From: Marinobacter pelagius
GTDB taxonomy: Bacteria > Pseudomonadota > Gammaproteobacteria > Pseudomonadales > Oleiphilaceae
Direction of reading: 5' to 3'
Length of the DNA stretch: 64,000 bases
Assembly (NCBI RefSeq): GCF_900114925.1
Contig: NZ_FOUR01000001.1
Location: forward strand, 682,001 to 746,000
Both the position numbers and the translations under genes were made by a program. This document shows positions 39,677-48,706 of the stretch, piece by piece (the first letter of the stretch is position 1; every line of letters begins with the position of its first letter). The notes under the pieces are model-generated. The model made no database searches. It was not told the DNA's origin and worked only from the letters and a program-made list of their open reading frames with translations.

Positions 39677-40783
39677 GTGAATCAGTTCGTCCACCCCGAG
39701 GTTTCGACTGCCAGTGTCCATCGCACCATGGCGCGCTGGGCAACCATTGCCGCCTGTCTAGCCGTCGTTGTGATCATGCTGGGCGCCTGGACCCGGCTGG
39801 TACACGCCGGCCTGGGCTGCCCTGACTGGCCGGGCTGTTACGGCTTCCTCACCGTGCCCCAGAGCGAATCCAGCATTGCCATCGCCAATGCCCGGTTCCC
39901 TGAAACCCCGGTGGATGTGGAAAAGGGCTGGCCGGAAATGATTCACCGCTATGCCGCCGGCACTCTGGGCCTGGTGGTGTTCGGCCTGGCTGCCTACGCC
40001 TTTCGGCACCGCCGGGTTGGCGTGCCGGTCAAGTTGCCCCTGTTCATCGCCGGATTCATCGTTCTCCAGGGTGCGTTCGGCATGTGGACCGTCACCCTGA
40101 AACTCTGGCCCCAGGTGGTCGCGCTACACCTGCTGGGCGGCTTCACCACCCTGAGCCTGTTGACCCTGCTGAGCCTGCGCCTGTGGCGAAGGGCAAAAGC
40201 GGCACCCAGGCCTCCGGCCGCTCCGGGCCTCGCCCGGTTCCGACCCTGGCTCTACGGCGGATTGCTGCTGGTGGTCCTGCAGATTGCGCTGGGTGCCTGG
40301 ACCGCCGCGAACTATGCCGCCGTGGCCTGCACCGACCTGCCTACCTGCCAGGGCCAGTGGTGGCCGGAGGGCATGGATTTCCGCCACGGCTTTGACGTTG
40401 CCCAGCACGTGGGCCCGAACTACCTCGGTGGCCAGCTCACGGCCGATGGCCGGGTGGCCATTCACGTGACCCACCGCCTCGGAGCAATGATCGTGCTGGC
40501 GTATTTCACTGTCTTGCTGGCCCTGATGTGGCGCCGGCGGGAAGCCAGCGGCCTGGACGACTCGATTCAGCTGGTGGCCGTGGTTCTGGCCGCGCAGATC
40601 GCCCTGGGGCTGGCCAACGTCATACTGCACATTCCCCTGTCCATAGCGGTGGCACATAACGCCATGGGCGCCGGACTGCTGTTGTCCGTGATTCATCTGG
40701 TCTGGCGTCATCACCTGCTGCTGCGGACCCAGACCGCAAGCGCAACCCATACTACAACGATAAAACGAGAGGTAACGGCATGA
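39677..40783 (+). CDS. ctaA: Heme A synthase (CtaA/COX15)
   Basis: Oxidises the C8 methyl of heme O to a formyl group, giving heme A (368 aa, eight membrane helices). Family motifs: GAWTRLVHAGLGCPDWPGCYGF is cut to TRLVHAGLGCPDWPGCYGF, MIHRYAAGTLGLVV (heme ligand His), QIALGAWTAANYAAVACTDLP and HVTHRLGAMIVLAYF. Paired cysteines in both halves fit the family. Start codon of cyoE overlaps its stop (ATGA). Confidence 0.97.
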   Translation: MNQFVHPEVSTASVHRTMARWATIAACLAVVVIMLGAWTRLVHAGLGCPDWPGCYGFLTVPQSESSIAIANARFPETPVDVEKGWPEMIHRYAAGTLGLVVFGLAAYAFRHRRVGVPVKLPLFIAGFIVLQGAFGMWTVTLKLWPQVVALHLLGGFTTLSLLTLLSLRLWRRAKAAPRPPAAPGLARFRPWLYGGLLLVVLQIALGAWTAANYAAVACTDLPTCQGQWWPEGMDFRHGFDVAQHVGPNYLGGQLTADGRVAIHVTHRLGAMIVLAYFTVLLALMWRRREASGLDDSIQLVAVVLAAQIALGLANVILHIPLSIAVAHNAMGAGLLLSVIHLVWRHHLLLRTQTASATHTTTIKREVTA

Positions 40784-41700
40784 GCGAGCAAGTGAAAGCA
40801 CTGCCGGCCCGGAATACTGCGAGTGCTTCCGGCAAGACCATTTCCTGGCGGGATTACCTGGAGCTGACCAAGCCCCGGGTGGTCGCACTGATGATCCTTA
40901 CCTCCGTGATCGGCATGTTGCTGGCGGCCCCGGGCGTGCCCGGCTGGAGTGTGCTGCTGTTCGGCAACCTCGGCATCGCCCTGCTGGCCGGTGCCGCCGC
41001 CGTGGTCAACCACGTGGTGGACCAGAAGATCGACACCGTCATGGCCCGCACCCGCAAGCGGCCAGTGGCCACCGGCAAGATTTCCCCGGTGGATGCCATC
41101 GTATTTGCGACCTTGCTGGCTTGCGTCGGCATGGCAATCCTGATGTTGATGGTCAATCACCTGACCGCCTGGCTGACGTTGGCCTCGTTGGTCGGGTACG
41201 CTGGCGTTTATACCTTGTTCCTCAAGCGCGCCACGCCCCAGAACATCACCATCGGCGGCCTCGCCGGCGCCATGCCGCCGCTGCTGGGTTGGACCGCCGT
41301 GACCGGCCAGGTGGAAGGCCACGCCTTGCTGCTGGTCCTGATCATCTTCGCCTGGACCCCGCCGCACTTCTGGGCCCTGGCCATCCATCGCAAGGAAGAA
41401 TACGCCAAGGCCGGCATCCCCATGCTCCCGGTCACCCACGGCAACAAGTACACCGAGCTGCATATCCTGCTGTACACCCTGATGCTGCTTGCCGTGAGCC
41501 TGCTACCTTTTGTCACAGGAATGTCCGGTGGCATCTACCTCATCGGCGCCCTGGCCCTTGGCCTGCGCTTCCTGCAGTACGCCATCCGGCTGCTGAAGGG
41601 CGATGATCGCCGCGTTGCTCTCAATACCTTCAAGTACTCCATCACTTATCTCATGGCCCTGTTTGTGGTACTTCTTGTGGATCACTTTGTATTCTTCTGA
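40780..41700 (+). CDS. cyoE: Protoheme IX farnesyltransferase (heme O synthase)
   Basis: UbiA-family prenyltransferase joining farnesyl-PP to protoheme, the first step to heme A (306 aa, about nine helices). The Asp-rich site is NHVVDQKIDTVMARTRKRP; YTLFLKRATPQNITIGGLAGAMPPL is cut to RATPQNITIGGLAGAMPPL, then WTPPHFWALAIHRKEEYAKA. Coupled to ctaA by ATGA, so both heme A enzymes are made together. Followed by hairpin element B. Confidence 0.98.
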   Translation: MSEQVKALPARNTASASGKTISWRDYLELTKPRVVALMILTSVIGMLLAAPGVPGWSVLLFGNLGIALLAGAAAVVNHVVDQKIDTVMARTRKRPVATGKISPVDAIVFATLLACVGMAILMLMVNHLTAWLTLASLVGYAGVYTLFLKRATPQNITIGGLAGAMPPLLGWTAVTGQVEGHALLLVLIIFAWTPPHFWALAIHRKEEYAKAGIPMLPVTHGNKYTELHILLYTLMLLAVSLLPFVTGMSGGIYLIGALALGLRFLQYAIRLLKGDDRRVALNTFKYSITYLMALFVVLLVDHFVFF

Positions 41701-41723
41701 TCCTCTGGCCTGGTGCCGGGGTC

Positions 41724-41819
41724 GGGAGGCGCCGGGGGGATCCTTTTCTTCTGGGAACAAACAACTCGCTTCGCTCAGACAATTGTTCCCGGCAGAAAAG
41801 GATCCCCCCGCCACCTCCC
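41724..41819. repeat. Hairpin element B with shared core
   Basis: Arms 41724-41749 and 41794-41819 pair over 26 bp with two mismatches. Inside, GGGAACAA (41753-41760) pairs with TTGTTCCC (41783-41790), and the loop has the same 20-base core as elements A and C. It lies between cyoE and the SCO gene, 28 bases before the latter's start, in a co-directional gap. Confidence 0.9.
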
Positions 41820-41847
41820 AGCATCGGAGTTCGGTATTGGAGTACTG

Positions 41848-42510
41848 ATGAATCGGTCTGTGCGGATTACGCTCGTTGCGCTGTTGTTGATTGTTCTTCT
41901 GATTTTCGGGCTGGTGGTTGCCCGTCAGGTGTATCTGGTGGGGGGCGATCCCGAGCCGGCGCCGGATCTCTCCGAGTTCAATACCTACGTTTATGATCAG
42001 GCGAAACCGCTGGCGGAGTTTACCCTCACCGACGAGAACGGCGAGACCGTCACACGGGAAGATCTGAAGGGACGCTGGACCTTTGCCTTTGTCGGCTACA
42101 CCAACTGCCCGGATATCTGCCCGGCGGCCATGGCCAATCTGCGCCAGCTGGATCAACGGCTACCCGCGGAATTGCCGCAGCCCGACTACCTGTTGATCAG
42201 TGCTGATCCGGAGCACGACACCCCGCAGAAGCTGAAAGATTACACCGGTTTCTTTGGCGAACACTTCCACGGTTTGACCGGGGACCTGGAAACGACACGG
42301 GCACTGGCGAAGAGCCTGAGTGCGGTGTTTGTCCACCGGGAAGTGGACGGCGAGCTGTTGGTGGACCACAGTGGTCATTTCGCCCTTCTGAACCCCGAAG
42401 GCCAGCTGCAGGCGCTGATCCAGCCGCCGCATCGGCCGGAGGAACTGGCGCAGGCCTTCGAGCGGATCTATCAGTGGGCCAGGGCCAATCGGGACAGGAC
42501 AAGTTCCTGA
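41848..42510 (+). CDS. SCO1/SenC family copper chaperone
   Basis: Membrane-anchored copper metallochaperone for the CuA site of subunit II (220 aa). The start MNRSVRITLVALLLIVLL at 41848 has TTGGAGTACTG upstream; the frame further upstream runs through hairpin element B and is not coding. One N-terminal helix is followed by a thioredoxin-like domain with the copper motif CPDICPAAM (C-x3-C) and the histidine in LLVDHSGHFALLNPEG. Last gene of the cox cluster. Confidence 0.95.
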   Translation: MNRSVRITLVALLLIVLLIFGLVVARQVYLVGGDPEPAPDLSEFNTYVYDQAKPLAEFTLTDENGETVTREDLKGRWTFAFVGYTNCPDICPAAMANLRQLDQRLPAELPQPDYLLISADPEHDTPQKLKDYTGFFGEHFHGLTGDLETTRALAKSLSAVFVHREVDGELLVDHSGHFALLNPEGQLQALIQPPHRPEELAQAFERIYQWARANRDRTSS

Positions 42511-42605
42511 TTGACTAGTAATTTTTCGGCCAAGGTCCAAAAGACATCCGGGCAGGGGTGGCTTAGACTGTTGGGCTGATTAACTGACCGCCGGACTGTT
42601 TGCTG

Positions 42606-43811
42606 ATGCCAACCCAGACTTCAACGCCACCAAAAGAGCTGTTTTCCGTCCTAACTGCCGGCGCAGTGGTGTTGTTGGTGGTGCATGGTCTTGGCCGGTT
42701 CATCTATACCCCGCTTTTGCCCTACCTGGTGGACGACGGTCAATTCAGTGCTGCCGATGGTGCGGCGGTGGCCACCTGGAACTACCTGGGTTATCTGATA
42801 GGCGCGATGCTGGCGATCTGGTGGCACCGCATTGATCAGATCCGCACACTCCTGCCGGTGTCCCTTGCTGTCCATGTGATCACCACCCTGGCGATCACCC
42901 AGACCGATAACCTGACCCTCATTTCTGCCATCCCCACGCTGAACGGTGTCGCCAATGGCATGGTCTTTGTCCATGCCCCGGCCTTGATCCTGGAGTGGCT
43001 GGTATTGCGAAACCGGGCGTCGATCAGTGGCCTGGTGTATTTTGGCGTGGGTGTCGGGCTGCTGTTGTCCAGTGGACTGGTGACAGGCACGGCAGATTGG
43101 CTGCAAGGTGCCCAGCGGTGGTGGCCCGCGGCGCTGTTGTCGATTCCCCTGGCCTGGTGGGGGGCGGTGCGGCTTATTCGTCTTGATATCCCGTCCTCCA
43201 CTCATGACGACTCGGGCAAGGTCGTTACGTCCACGCCCCTGCTGGATCGGGCAAGCATCCCGCTCTTTTTGTCGTACGCCGGCGCGGGACTGGGCTACAT
43301 CCTGCCAATGACCTTCCTGCCACTGCTGGCCAAAATCGAACTGCCGTCCGGCCACTGGTTGCTGGATGGTGCCTGGGTCATCGTGGCGTTGTGTACCATT
43401 CCCGCCGCCTGGATCTGGAACCGCGTGGGCGGGACAATCGGCGATCTGCCTGCACTGAGGCTCAATTTTCTGATCCAGCTGCTGGGTGTCCTGGTAGCGG
43501 TCGTATGGCCGGGTGATGTCGGCCTGTTTCTGTGTTCTGTCCTGGTGGGCAGTACCTTCCTCGGTACTGTGCTGCTGACCCAGCGCATCGGTCGTGCCCT
43601 GCATCCGCACCAGGGGCCAAGGCTGTCTGCCGCCATGGTGGCGCTTTACGGCTTCACCCAGATGGTCGGGCCGTGGTTGACCAAACAATGGCTTGAGGCA
43701 GGCGGTACCCTGGTTTCGGCGTTCGGAATTGGTGTCGGAGCGCTGGCGTTCGGACTGTTTTTCGCGTTCTTCGTGCCCCGCCCGGAGCTCTGGCATTCGC
43801 GTGAATCCTGA
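42606..43811 (+). CDS. MFS transporter, YbfB/YjiJ family
   Basis: 401-aa inner-membrane permease with 12 hydrophobic segments. The first helix region VLLVVHGLGRFIYTPLLPYLV resembles the YbfB/YjiJ group, in which a G-x-G-R-F-x-Y-T-P-x-L-P pattern is typical. The ATG at 42606 is preferred over a TTG two codons earlier. No ribosome site is clear. Substrate unknown. It ends 16 bases before hrpB. Confidence 0.85.
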   Translation: MPTQTSTPPKELFSVLTAGAVVLLVVHGLGRFIYTPLLPYLVDDGQFSAADGAAVATWNYLGYLIGAMLAIWWHRIDQIRTLLPVSLAVHVITTLAITQTDNLTLISAIPTLNGVANGMVFVHAPALILEWLVLRNRASISGLVYFGVGVGLLLSSGLVTGTADWLQGAQRWWPAALLSIPLAWWGAVRLIRLDIPSSTHDDSGKVVTSTPLLDRASIPLFLSYAGAGLGYILPMTFLPLLAKIELPSGHWLLDGAWVIVALCTIPAAWIWNRVGGTIGDLPALRLNFLIQLLGVLVAVVWPGDVGLFLCSVLVGSTFLGTVLLTQRIGRALHPHQGPRLSAAMVALYGFTQMVGPWLTKQWLEAGGTLVSAFGIGVGALAFGLFFAFFVPRPELWHSRES

Positions 43812-43827
43812 AAACAAAGCCAAAGCC

Positions 43828-46302
43828 ATGCTGCCCATTGACCAGATCCTGCCGGACCTGAAGCAGACCCTGGAACAGTCCACCAGCGCCCTGTTGCAGG
43901 CCCCTCCGGGCGCCGGTAAAACCACCCGTGTACCTCTGGCTCTTCTGGATGCTCCCTGGCGCGAGGACCGCAAGATCCTGATGCTGGAGCCCAGGCGGCT
44001 GGCGGCACGGTCGACGGCGCGGTTCATGGCCCGACAGTTGGGAGAAAAGCCGGGCCAGACGGTGGGCTACCGGACCCGGCTGGATACAAGGGTCTCCGGT
44101 GCCACCCGGATCGAGGTGGTGACCGAGGGCATCCTGACGCGGCTGATCCAGAGCGATCCCATGCTGGAAGACTACGCCGCTGTTCTGTTTGATGAGTTCC
44201 ATGAGCGCTCGTTGCAGGCGGACCTGGGTCTGGCCCTGGTTCGGGAGTCCCAGCAGGCGCTGCGCGAAGATCTGCGCCTGCTGGTGATGTCGGCCACACT
44301 GGAGACTGCGCCGATCGCCCGGGTGCTTGGAGACGTGCCGGTGATCAGCAGCGAAGGGCGGGCGTTCCCGGTGGAGGTGCTGTATCGGCCTTTGCCGCGG
44401 AATACACGGATAGTCGACCAGCTTGTGGCGGTGGTGCAGGAAGCTCTTCGAGACCAGACCGGTTCAATATTGATATTCCTGCCCGGTGCCGGCGAAATCC
44501 GTCGGGTGGCGCAGCAGCTGCAGTGGCAGGTACCGGATCAGGTCATCCTGGCGCCCCTGTACGGTAATCTGAGCGGTGAAGACCAGGACCGGGCCATTGC
44601 GCCGGCGCCAGACGGTACCCGCAAGGTGGTGCTGGCGACTGCCATAGCGGAGACCAGTCTGACCATCGAGGGGGTGCGGGTGGTCATCGATGCCGGTCAG
44701 CAGCGCCGGGCCGTGTTTGATGCCAATAGCGGTATGACCCGGTTGGTGACCGGTCGGGTATCCAAGGCCTCGGCCGAACAACGCAAGGGCCGGGCCGGAC
44801 GGGTCGAGCCCGGAGTGTGTTACCGGCTCTGGAGTGAATCGGAACAGTTTGGCCTGGCGGAGTTCACGCCCCCGGAAATCCGGGAGGCGGATCTGGCGCC
44901 ACTGGTGCTGGAACTGGCCCAGTGGGGCGCCCGTTCGCCAGATCAGGTGGCCTGGATTGACGCTCCCCCCCGACCCCACTGGCAACAGGCGGTGGCCCTG
45001 CTGCAATGGCTTGACCTGCTCGATGACGACGGCGCCATCACCGATCACGGCAAGGCCGCCCGGGATCTGGGTATCCACCCCCGCCTGGCCCATATGGTGC
45101 TTCGGGGGCGGGTGCTGGGTTTCGGCGGACTGGCGGCGGAACTGGCCGCCCTGCTGGGAGAGCGGGACCTGCTGGGACCGGACGACGGCGCGGACCTGCA
45201 CCAGCGGGTGCGCCTGCTCCGTGGCGAGATGGGCACCCGTCGCCTGGATCCGGCCCGCCTGAAAGCCGTGCGGCAGGCGGCGAAACGACTGGATACCGGT
45301 GCGCTGCAGGGGCCGGAACCCGGAGAGGCCCTGGTTGGCCGGCTGCTGGCCCAGGCGTATCCGGATCGGATCGCCCGCCGGCGTCCCGGATCGGCGCCGC
45401 GTTATCAGCTGAGCAACGGCAAGGGGGCGGTGTTGCGAGAGGATGACCCGCTCGCCCGCCACGACTGGCTGGTGGCTGCCGATCTGGATGGCAAGGCCCG
45501 GGAGGCGACCATCTACCTGGCCGCACCAGTGGATCTGCCGGATCTGGAACAGGATCTGGCCGACCACATCGTCGAGCAGGATGAGGCCACCTGGGACGAC
45601 CGGCGGGGTACGGTGATTGCCCGCAAGGTCCGAAAACTCGGGGAGCTGGTGCTGGCGGAGCAGGCGCTGTCCCAAGTGGATCCCGCCCTGATTCAACAGG
45701 GGCTGCTGGATGCCGTGCGCAGGAAAGGTCTGGCCAGTCTGCCCTGGACCGCCGAGGCCCGGCAGTGGTGTGCCCGGGTCGGCCTGCTGGCGGCGCAGTT
45801 CCCCGGCGACTGGCCCGACACCGGGGATGATGCCCTGCTGGCGAGCCTGGACTCCTGGCTCGGCCCGTTCATTGCCGGCCTGCAGCGCTGGTCCGATCTC
45901 GCCAGGCTCAACCTGCTTCAGGCCCTGGCTTCACTCCTGGATTACCAACAGGAGCAACAGCTGGAGACCCTGGCACCCAGGACCCTGACCATCCCTACCG
46001 GCCAGAAAGTCACTCTGGATTACACCCCGGATCACGGCCCGGTGCTGGCGGCCAAGCTACAGGCTCTGTTCGGCTGGACCGAAACCCCGAGGGTGGCAGG
46101 TGGGCAGGTGCCGGTGGTGATCCATCTGCTGTCTCCGGCCCAGCGGCCCCTGGCGGTTACCTCGGACCTGGCCAGTTTCTGGCGTAATGCCTATCCGGAG
46201 GTGCGCAAGGACATGCGTGGCCGTTACCCCAAACACCCCTGGCCCGAAGATCCGTTCACCGCCGAGGCTCAGCAGGGAACGAAAAAACGCCCTGATCGCT
46301 GA
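43828..46302 (+). CDS. hrpB: ATP-dependent helicase HrpB
   Basis: DEAH-box helicase of 824 aa from the ATG at 43828; a GTG at 43801 is an alternative, and the longer upstream frame overlaps the MFS gene. Motifs: APPGAGKTTRVPLALLD (Walker A), LEPRRLAARSTARFMA, DEFHERSLQADLGLALV (DEFH), VMSATLETAPIA (SAT), and SAEQRKGRAGRVEPGVCYRLW (motif VI). A C-terminal HrpB domain follows (RYPKHPWPEDP). Substrate poorly known. Its 3' end overlaps the convergent eIF2B-like gene by 47 bases. Confidence 0.96.
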   Translation: MLPIDQILPDLKQTLEQSTSALLQAPPGAGKTTRVPLALLDAPWREDRKILMLEPRRLAARSTARFMARQLGEKPGQTVGYRTRLDTRVSGATRIEVVTEGILTRLIQSDPMLEDYAAVLFDEFHERSLQADLGLALVRESQQALREDLRLLVMSATLETAPIARVLGDVPVISSEGRAFPVEVLYRPLPRNTRIVDQLVAVVQEALRDQTGSILIFLPGAGEIRRVAQQLQWQVPDQVILAPLYGNLSGEDQDRAIAPAPDGTRKVVLATAIAETSLTIEGVRVVIDAGQQRRAVFDANSGMTRLVTGRVSKASAEQRKGRAGRVEPGVCYRLWSESEQFGLAEFTPPEIREADLAPLVLELAQWGARSPDQVAWIDAPPRPHWQQAVALLQWLDLLDDDGAITDHGKAARDLGIHPRLAHMVLRGRVLGFGGLAAELAALLGERDLLGPDDGADLHQRVRLLRGEMGTRRLDPARLKAVRQAAKRLDTGALQGPEPGEALVGRLLAQAYPDRIARRRPGSAPRYQLSNGKGAVLREDDPLARHDWLVAADLDGKAREATIYLAAPVDLPDLEQDLADHIVEQDEATWDDRRGTVIARKVRKLGELVLAEQALSQVDPALIQQGLLDAVRRKGLASLPWTAEARQWCARVGLLAAQFPGDWPDTGDDALLASLDSWLGPFIAGLQRWSDLARLNLLQALASLLDYQQEQQLETLAPRTLTIPTGQKVTLDYTPDHGPVLAAKLQALFGWTETPRVAGGQVPVVIHLLSPAQRPLAVTSDLASFWRNAYPEVRKDMRGRYPKHPWPEDPFTAEAQQGTKKRPDR

Positions 46303-47119
46303 CCCGTCCGGTGACCAGCTGTACCGGCACGGTTTCGAAATAGATATTGCGGGTCCGGATGTGAGCACCGGTGGGACCCCCGAGTTCTTCCGGCGTCATT
46401 TCCTCCAGGGCCACCGACTGGACCGTGTCCGGGCTGTCCTTGAAGCTGTCAGCCAGGACCCAGAGCGGCTTGCCCTGGTCCCGGGCGGCGAGGGCGAGCA
46501 GGTAGGTGCCACTCTTGTTCACGAAGTGCTGGTCCGAAAGCCAGGTGTCGCAGCCACTGAAGACGAGATCCGCTTCGGGCATGAACAGTCCGGTCTGGGC
46601 ATCGGTGATCAGGGTTACCGGGACGCCCAGTTCGTCCAGCTCCCGCGCCAGGGTGAAGCCCTCATTGCCGGGACTGCTCTGGGTGCAGATGACCGAGAAG
46701 GGATGCTGCCGGTCAGCGAGCAAGCGGAACAGGGCCACTACCTGGGAACTGCGGCTGTGGGTCAGGATGGTTGCCTGTTCCGGCACCAGTTCGAAGGCGC
46801 TGAGGGCCACCCGCTCGTTGGCCCGGGCCAGTTGTTCCAGTACCGAGCGGACCACCGGGGCAGCCTGCTCCGAGACATTGCTGCTGTCCCGCCAGGGGCC
46901 GAACAGCTCCTGGCAGCGTGCTATGGCGTTGGCCAGGGGCACCATGCTCGGGCGGGCCCGGGTCAGCTCATCCAGCAGCTGTTCCAGCAGGCTGGCGGGC
47001 ACCTTGCCTGAGGCCAGCCAGTCCCGAACTACGGACAATGCGGCGGACGCCAGCTGGGTTGCACCCGACTGACGATCGTCCCTGATCGTCTGGATTATCC
47101 GCCGGGTCTGCTGATCCAT
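46256..47119 (-). CDS. eIF-2B alpha/beta/delta-like protein (sugar-phosphate isomerase fold)
   Basis: 287-aa protein of the IF-2B fold shared by eukaryotic eIF2B regulatory subunits, methylthioribose-1-phosphate isomerase and ribose-1,5-bisphosphate isomerase. N-terminal helical domain (about 1-110), then the Rossmann-like part with ATILTHSRSSQVVALF, VICTQSSPGNEGFTLARELDELG is cut to TQSSPGNEGFTLARELDELG, PVTLITDAQTGLFMPEADLV and NKSGTYLLALAARDQGKPLWV. The Cys of VICTQSSP and Asp of ITDAQ/FSGCD lie where the isomerases have catalytic residues. Bacterial members of this subgroup are poorly characterised; the reaction is unknown. Confidence 0.82.
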   Translation of the reverse strand: MDQQTRRIIQTIRDDRQSGATQLASAALSVVRDWLASGKVPASLLEQLLDELTRARPSMVPLANAIARCQELFGPWRDSSNVSEQAAPVVRSVLEQLARANERVALSAFELVPEQATILTHSRSSQVVALFRLLADRQHPFSVICTQSSPGNEGFTLARELDELGVPVTLITDAQTGLFMPEADLVFSGCDTWLSDQHFVNKSGTYLLALAARDQGKPLWVLADSFKDSPDTVQSVALEEMTPEELGGPTGAHIRTRNIYFETVPVQLVTGRVSDQGVFSFPAEPRR

Positions 47120-47187
47120 GGTCGTTACTCCGGTTTGCGAAGCTGGGCTGTTTATCTCCAGCGTAGCAGGGATTTCCGACCGGGATT

Positions 47188-47556
47188 TTACGGGATCACT
47201 TTCCGGCTTTTCTCCAGGTAAACCGAACCTTCCCGTTGGATTGTTTCCGGATCGGCATGCTCGGAGGCCTTGTGCACCAGCTCCAGCCGTTCGGCCAAGT
47301 CGTCGAATTCCTCGTTCAGTTTACCGAGGGCGTTCTCCAGGGTGTAGGTCAGCTGATGGATCTCGTTCATGGCTTCGGGGGTCAGTTCGCCGGCCAGCAC
47401 CTTGTCGAGCCGGTTGTTGTATTCGGAGAAGTTGGCCACGGCCTGTTCCAGGGTTTCTGCCGGCTCGCCCTTGTAGTGCTCGTAGTCTTCCGCGAATGCG
47501 GGCAGGGAGAACATCAGGGCAGCTGCGGTAACGGTCAGTTTGCGGGTGATTTTCAT
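47188..47556 (-). CDS. Small periplasmic protein, iron-regulation candidate (DUF6746-like)
   Basis: 122 aa from the ATG at 47554-47556 (AAAGGAAAACGCC upstream). A clear signal peptide (KLTVTAAALMFSLPAFA, cleavage near residue 22) leads to a fully helical, acidic mature part beginning EDYEHYKGEPAETLEQAVAN. No metal motif or catalytic residue is obvious. I associate the sequence with the DUF6746 family, with moderate certainty. A Fur-box-like site lies just upstream. The divergent neighbour encodes an ATP-grasp protein. Confidence 0.8.
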   Translation of the reverse strand: MKITRKLTVTAAALMFSLPAFAEDYEHYKGEPAETLEQAVANFSEYNNRLDKVLAGELTPEAMNEIHQLTYTLENALGKLNEEFDDLAERLELVHKASEHADPETIQREGSVYLEKSRKVIP

Positions 47557-47585
47557 GGCGTTTTCCTTTTCAGAAGAATTGTAAT

Positions 47586-47604
47586 ACGAATGATTATCAT
47601 AAAC
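47586..47604 (-). promoter_or_regulatory. Fur-box-like operator
   Basis: Minus strand GTTTATGATAATCATTCGT matches 14 of 19 positions of the Fur consensus GATAATGATAATCATTATC, including the whole central TGATAATCATT. It lies 30 bases upstream of the small periplasmic gene and could also affect the divergent ATP-grasp gene. Confidence 0.6.
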
Positions 47605-47707
47605 CTTAAAGGAATCCATGAGATCGATCAATACCGTCCGGAAAATACCCCTTGCCAGATGCCGGGAGCTGAATAAAATGCGTTCAGTTTTCCACCAGGC
47701 GGTTACC

Positions 47708-48523
47708 ATGCACCTTGTTTCCTTCAACGCGTTCCGTACCCTCGGCTTCCCCGATACCATGGTGCTCAAGCCCGAGCACTACCTGCAGCACAAAGCGTTG
47801 CTGCAGGAGGCAGACTGGGTGCTGTTCCCGGAGTACTGGCAACTGAACGCCCTGGTTCACGGCCTCAAGTGCCGGGTTTTCCCCAGCATTGCCAGCTACC
47901 GGATCGGCCATGACAAGGTCGAGATGACCCGCGCCTTCCAGACGGTGGCGCCGGAGCACACGCCCTGGACCATGATCGAGGCCAACGGCCCCCTGGAACG
48001 GGACAAGATCTGGGATGCCATGAGCCTGCCCTTCGTGGCCAAGCTGCCCAAGGCGAGCATGGGCGAGGGCGTGTGGCTGATCGAGACCCGTGAGGACTGG
48101 CGCCGTTACTGTGAGCGCACCGAGGTGCTCTATGCCCAGGAATACCTGCCCATTGACCGGGATGTCCGGGTGGTGGTGATTGGTGATGAGGTATTGACGG
48201 CCTACTGGCGGACCCAGGCGGACCAGGGCTTCTACAACAATGTGGCGCGGGGCGGACAGATCGATAACAGTCCGGTGCCCGAGGCGGCCACAGGGCTGGC
48301 CCTGCGTCTTGCTCACGAGCTGGGGGTGGATCACGCCGGGTTCGACATTGCCCTGGTGGGAGGTTATCCCTACGTACTGGAATTCAACCGGTTGTTTGGC
48401 AACAAGGGCCTGGACAAGGGCACCGACCTGCAACAGGCCATCCTCGGCTACCTGAGGCGTCAGACCGTACCGCGGGATCCGGACGGTCCTACCGGGCCGC
48501 CCCTGTGGCCGGTGGCAATCTGA
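47708..48523 (+). CDS. ATP-grasp domain protein (RimK-like)
   Basis: 271 aa from the ATG at 47708, or 281 aa from 47678, where GGGAG lies 9 bases upstream; the choice is uncertain. The ATP-grasp fold is visible: DKVEMTRAFQTVAPEHTPWT (pre-ATP domain lysine region), LPFVAKLPKASMGEGVWLIE (flexible lysine and glycine-rich loop), YAQEYLPIDRDVRVVVIGD and YPYVLEFNRLFGNKGLDKG (E-x-N metal-binding end). RimK-like members ligate amino acids to peptides or cofactors. It stands alone, so the substrate is unknown. Confidence 0.82.
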   Translation: MHLVSFNAFRTLGFPDTMVLKPEHYLQHKALLQEADWVLFPEYWQLNALVHGLKCRVFPSIASYRIGHDKVEMTRAFQTVAPEHTPWTMIEANGPLERDKIWDAMSLPFVAKLPKASMGEGVWLIETREDWRRYCERTEVLYAQEYLPIDRDVRVVVIGDEVLTAYWRTQADQGFYNNVARGGQIDNSPVPEAATGLALRLAHELGVDHAGFDIALVGGYPYVLEFNRLFGNKGLDKGTDLQQAILGYLRRQTVPRDPDGPTGPPLWPVAI

Positions 48524-48589
48524 GCGCGCCGTCGCACCAATTTCCGTGCCATAACCCACCCGCCCTGCCTGTTTTACCTATGGGTAGAT

Positions 48590-48672
48590 ATGCGCATTTG
48601 CGGTGATCGGAGAAAAGCCCGATGATCGCGCCATCTTACGGGTGCTGCAGCGTTGCTGTAGCGCCTTTTTTT
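48590..48672 (+). promoter_or_regulatory. Possible attenuator leader of ornithine decarboxylase
   Basis: The 183-bp gap before the decarboxylase holds a short frame at 48590-48625 (MRICGDRRKAR, four Arg in eleven residues), an imperfect hairpin at about 48600-48630, and an intrinsic-type terminator at 48641-48672, only 34 bases before the start codon. This arrangement resembles leader-peptide attenuation but there is no proof of translation. Confidence 0.4.
48641..48672 (+). terminator. Intrinsic terminator-like hairpin 34 bases before the decarboxylase gene
   Basis: GGTGCTGCAGC (48641-48651) pairs with GCTGTAGCGCC (48655-48665), two G-U pairs, 3-nt loop, followed by seven T. It may end the ATP-grasp transcript, 117 bases after its stop, or act as an attenuator for the downstream gene. 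Confidence 0.75.
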
Positions 48673-48706
48673 ATGCCTGTTTGCCCTGTGGAGGGAAACA
48701 CCACCC

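Noticed and set aside
41713..41847. Upstream part of the SCO reading frame
   Set aside because: It translates hairpin element B; the real start with signal anchor is at 41848.
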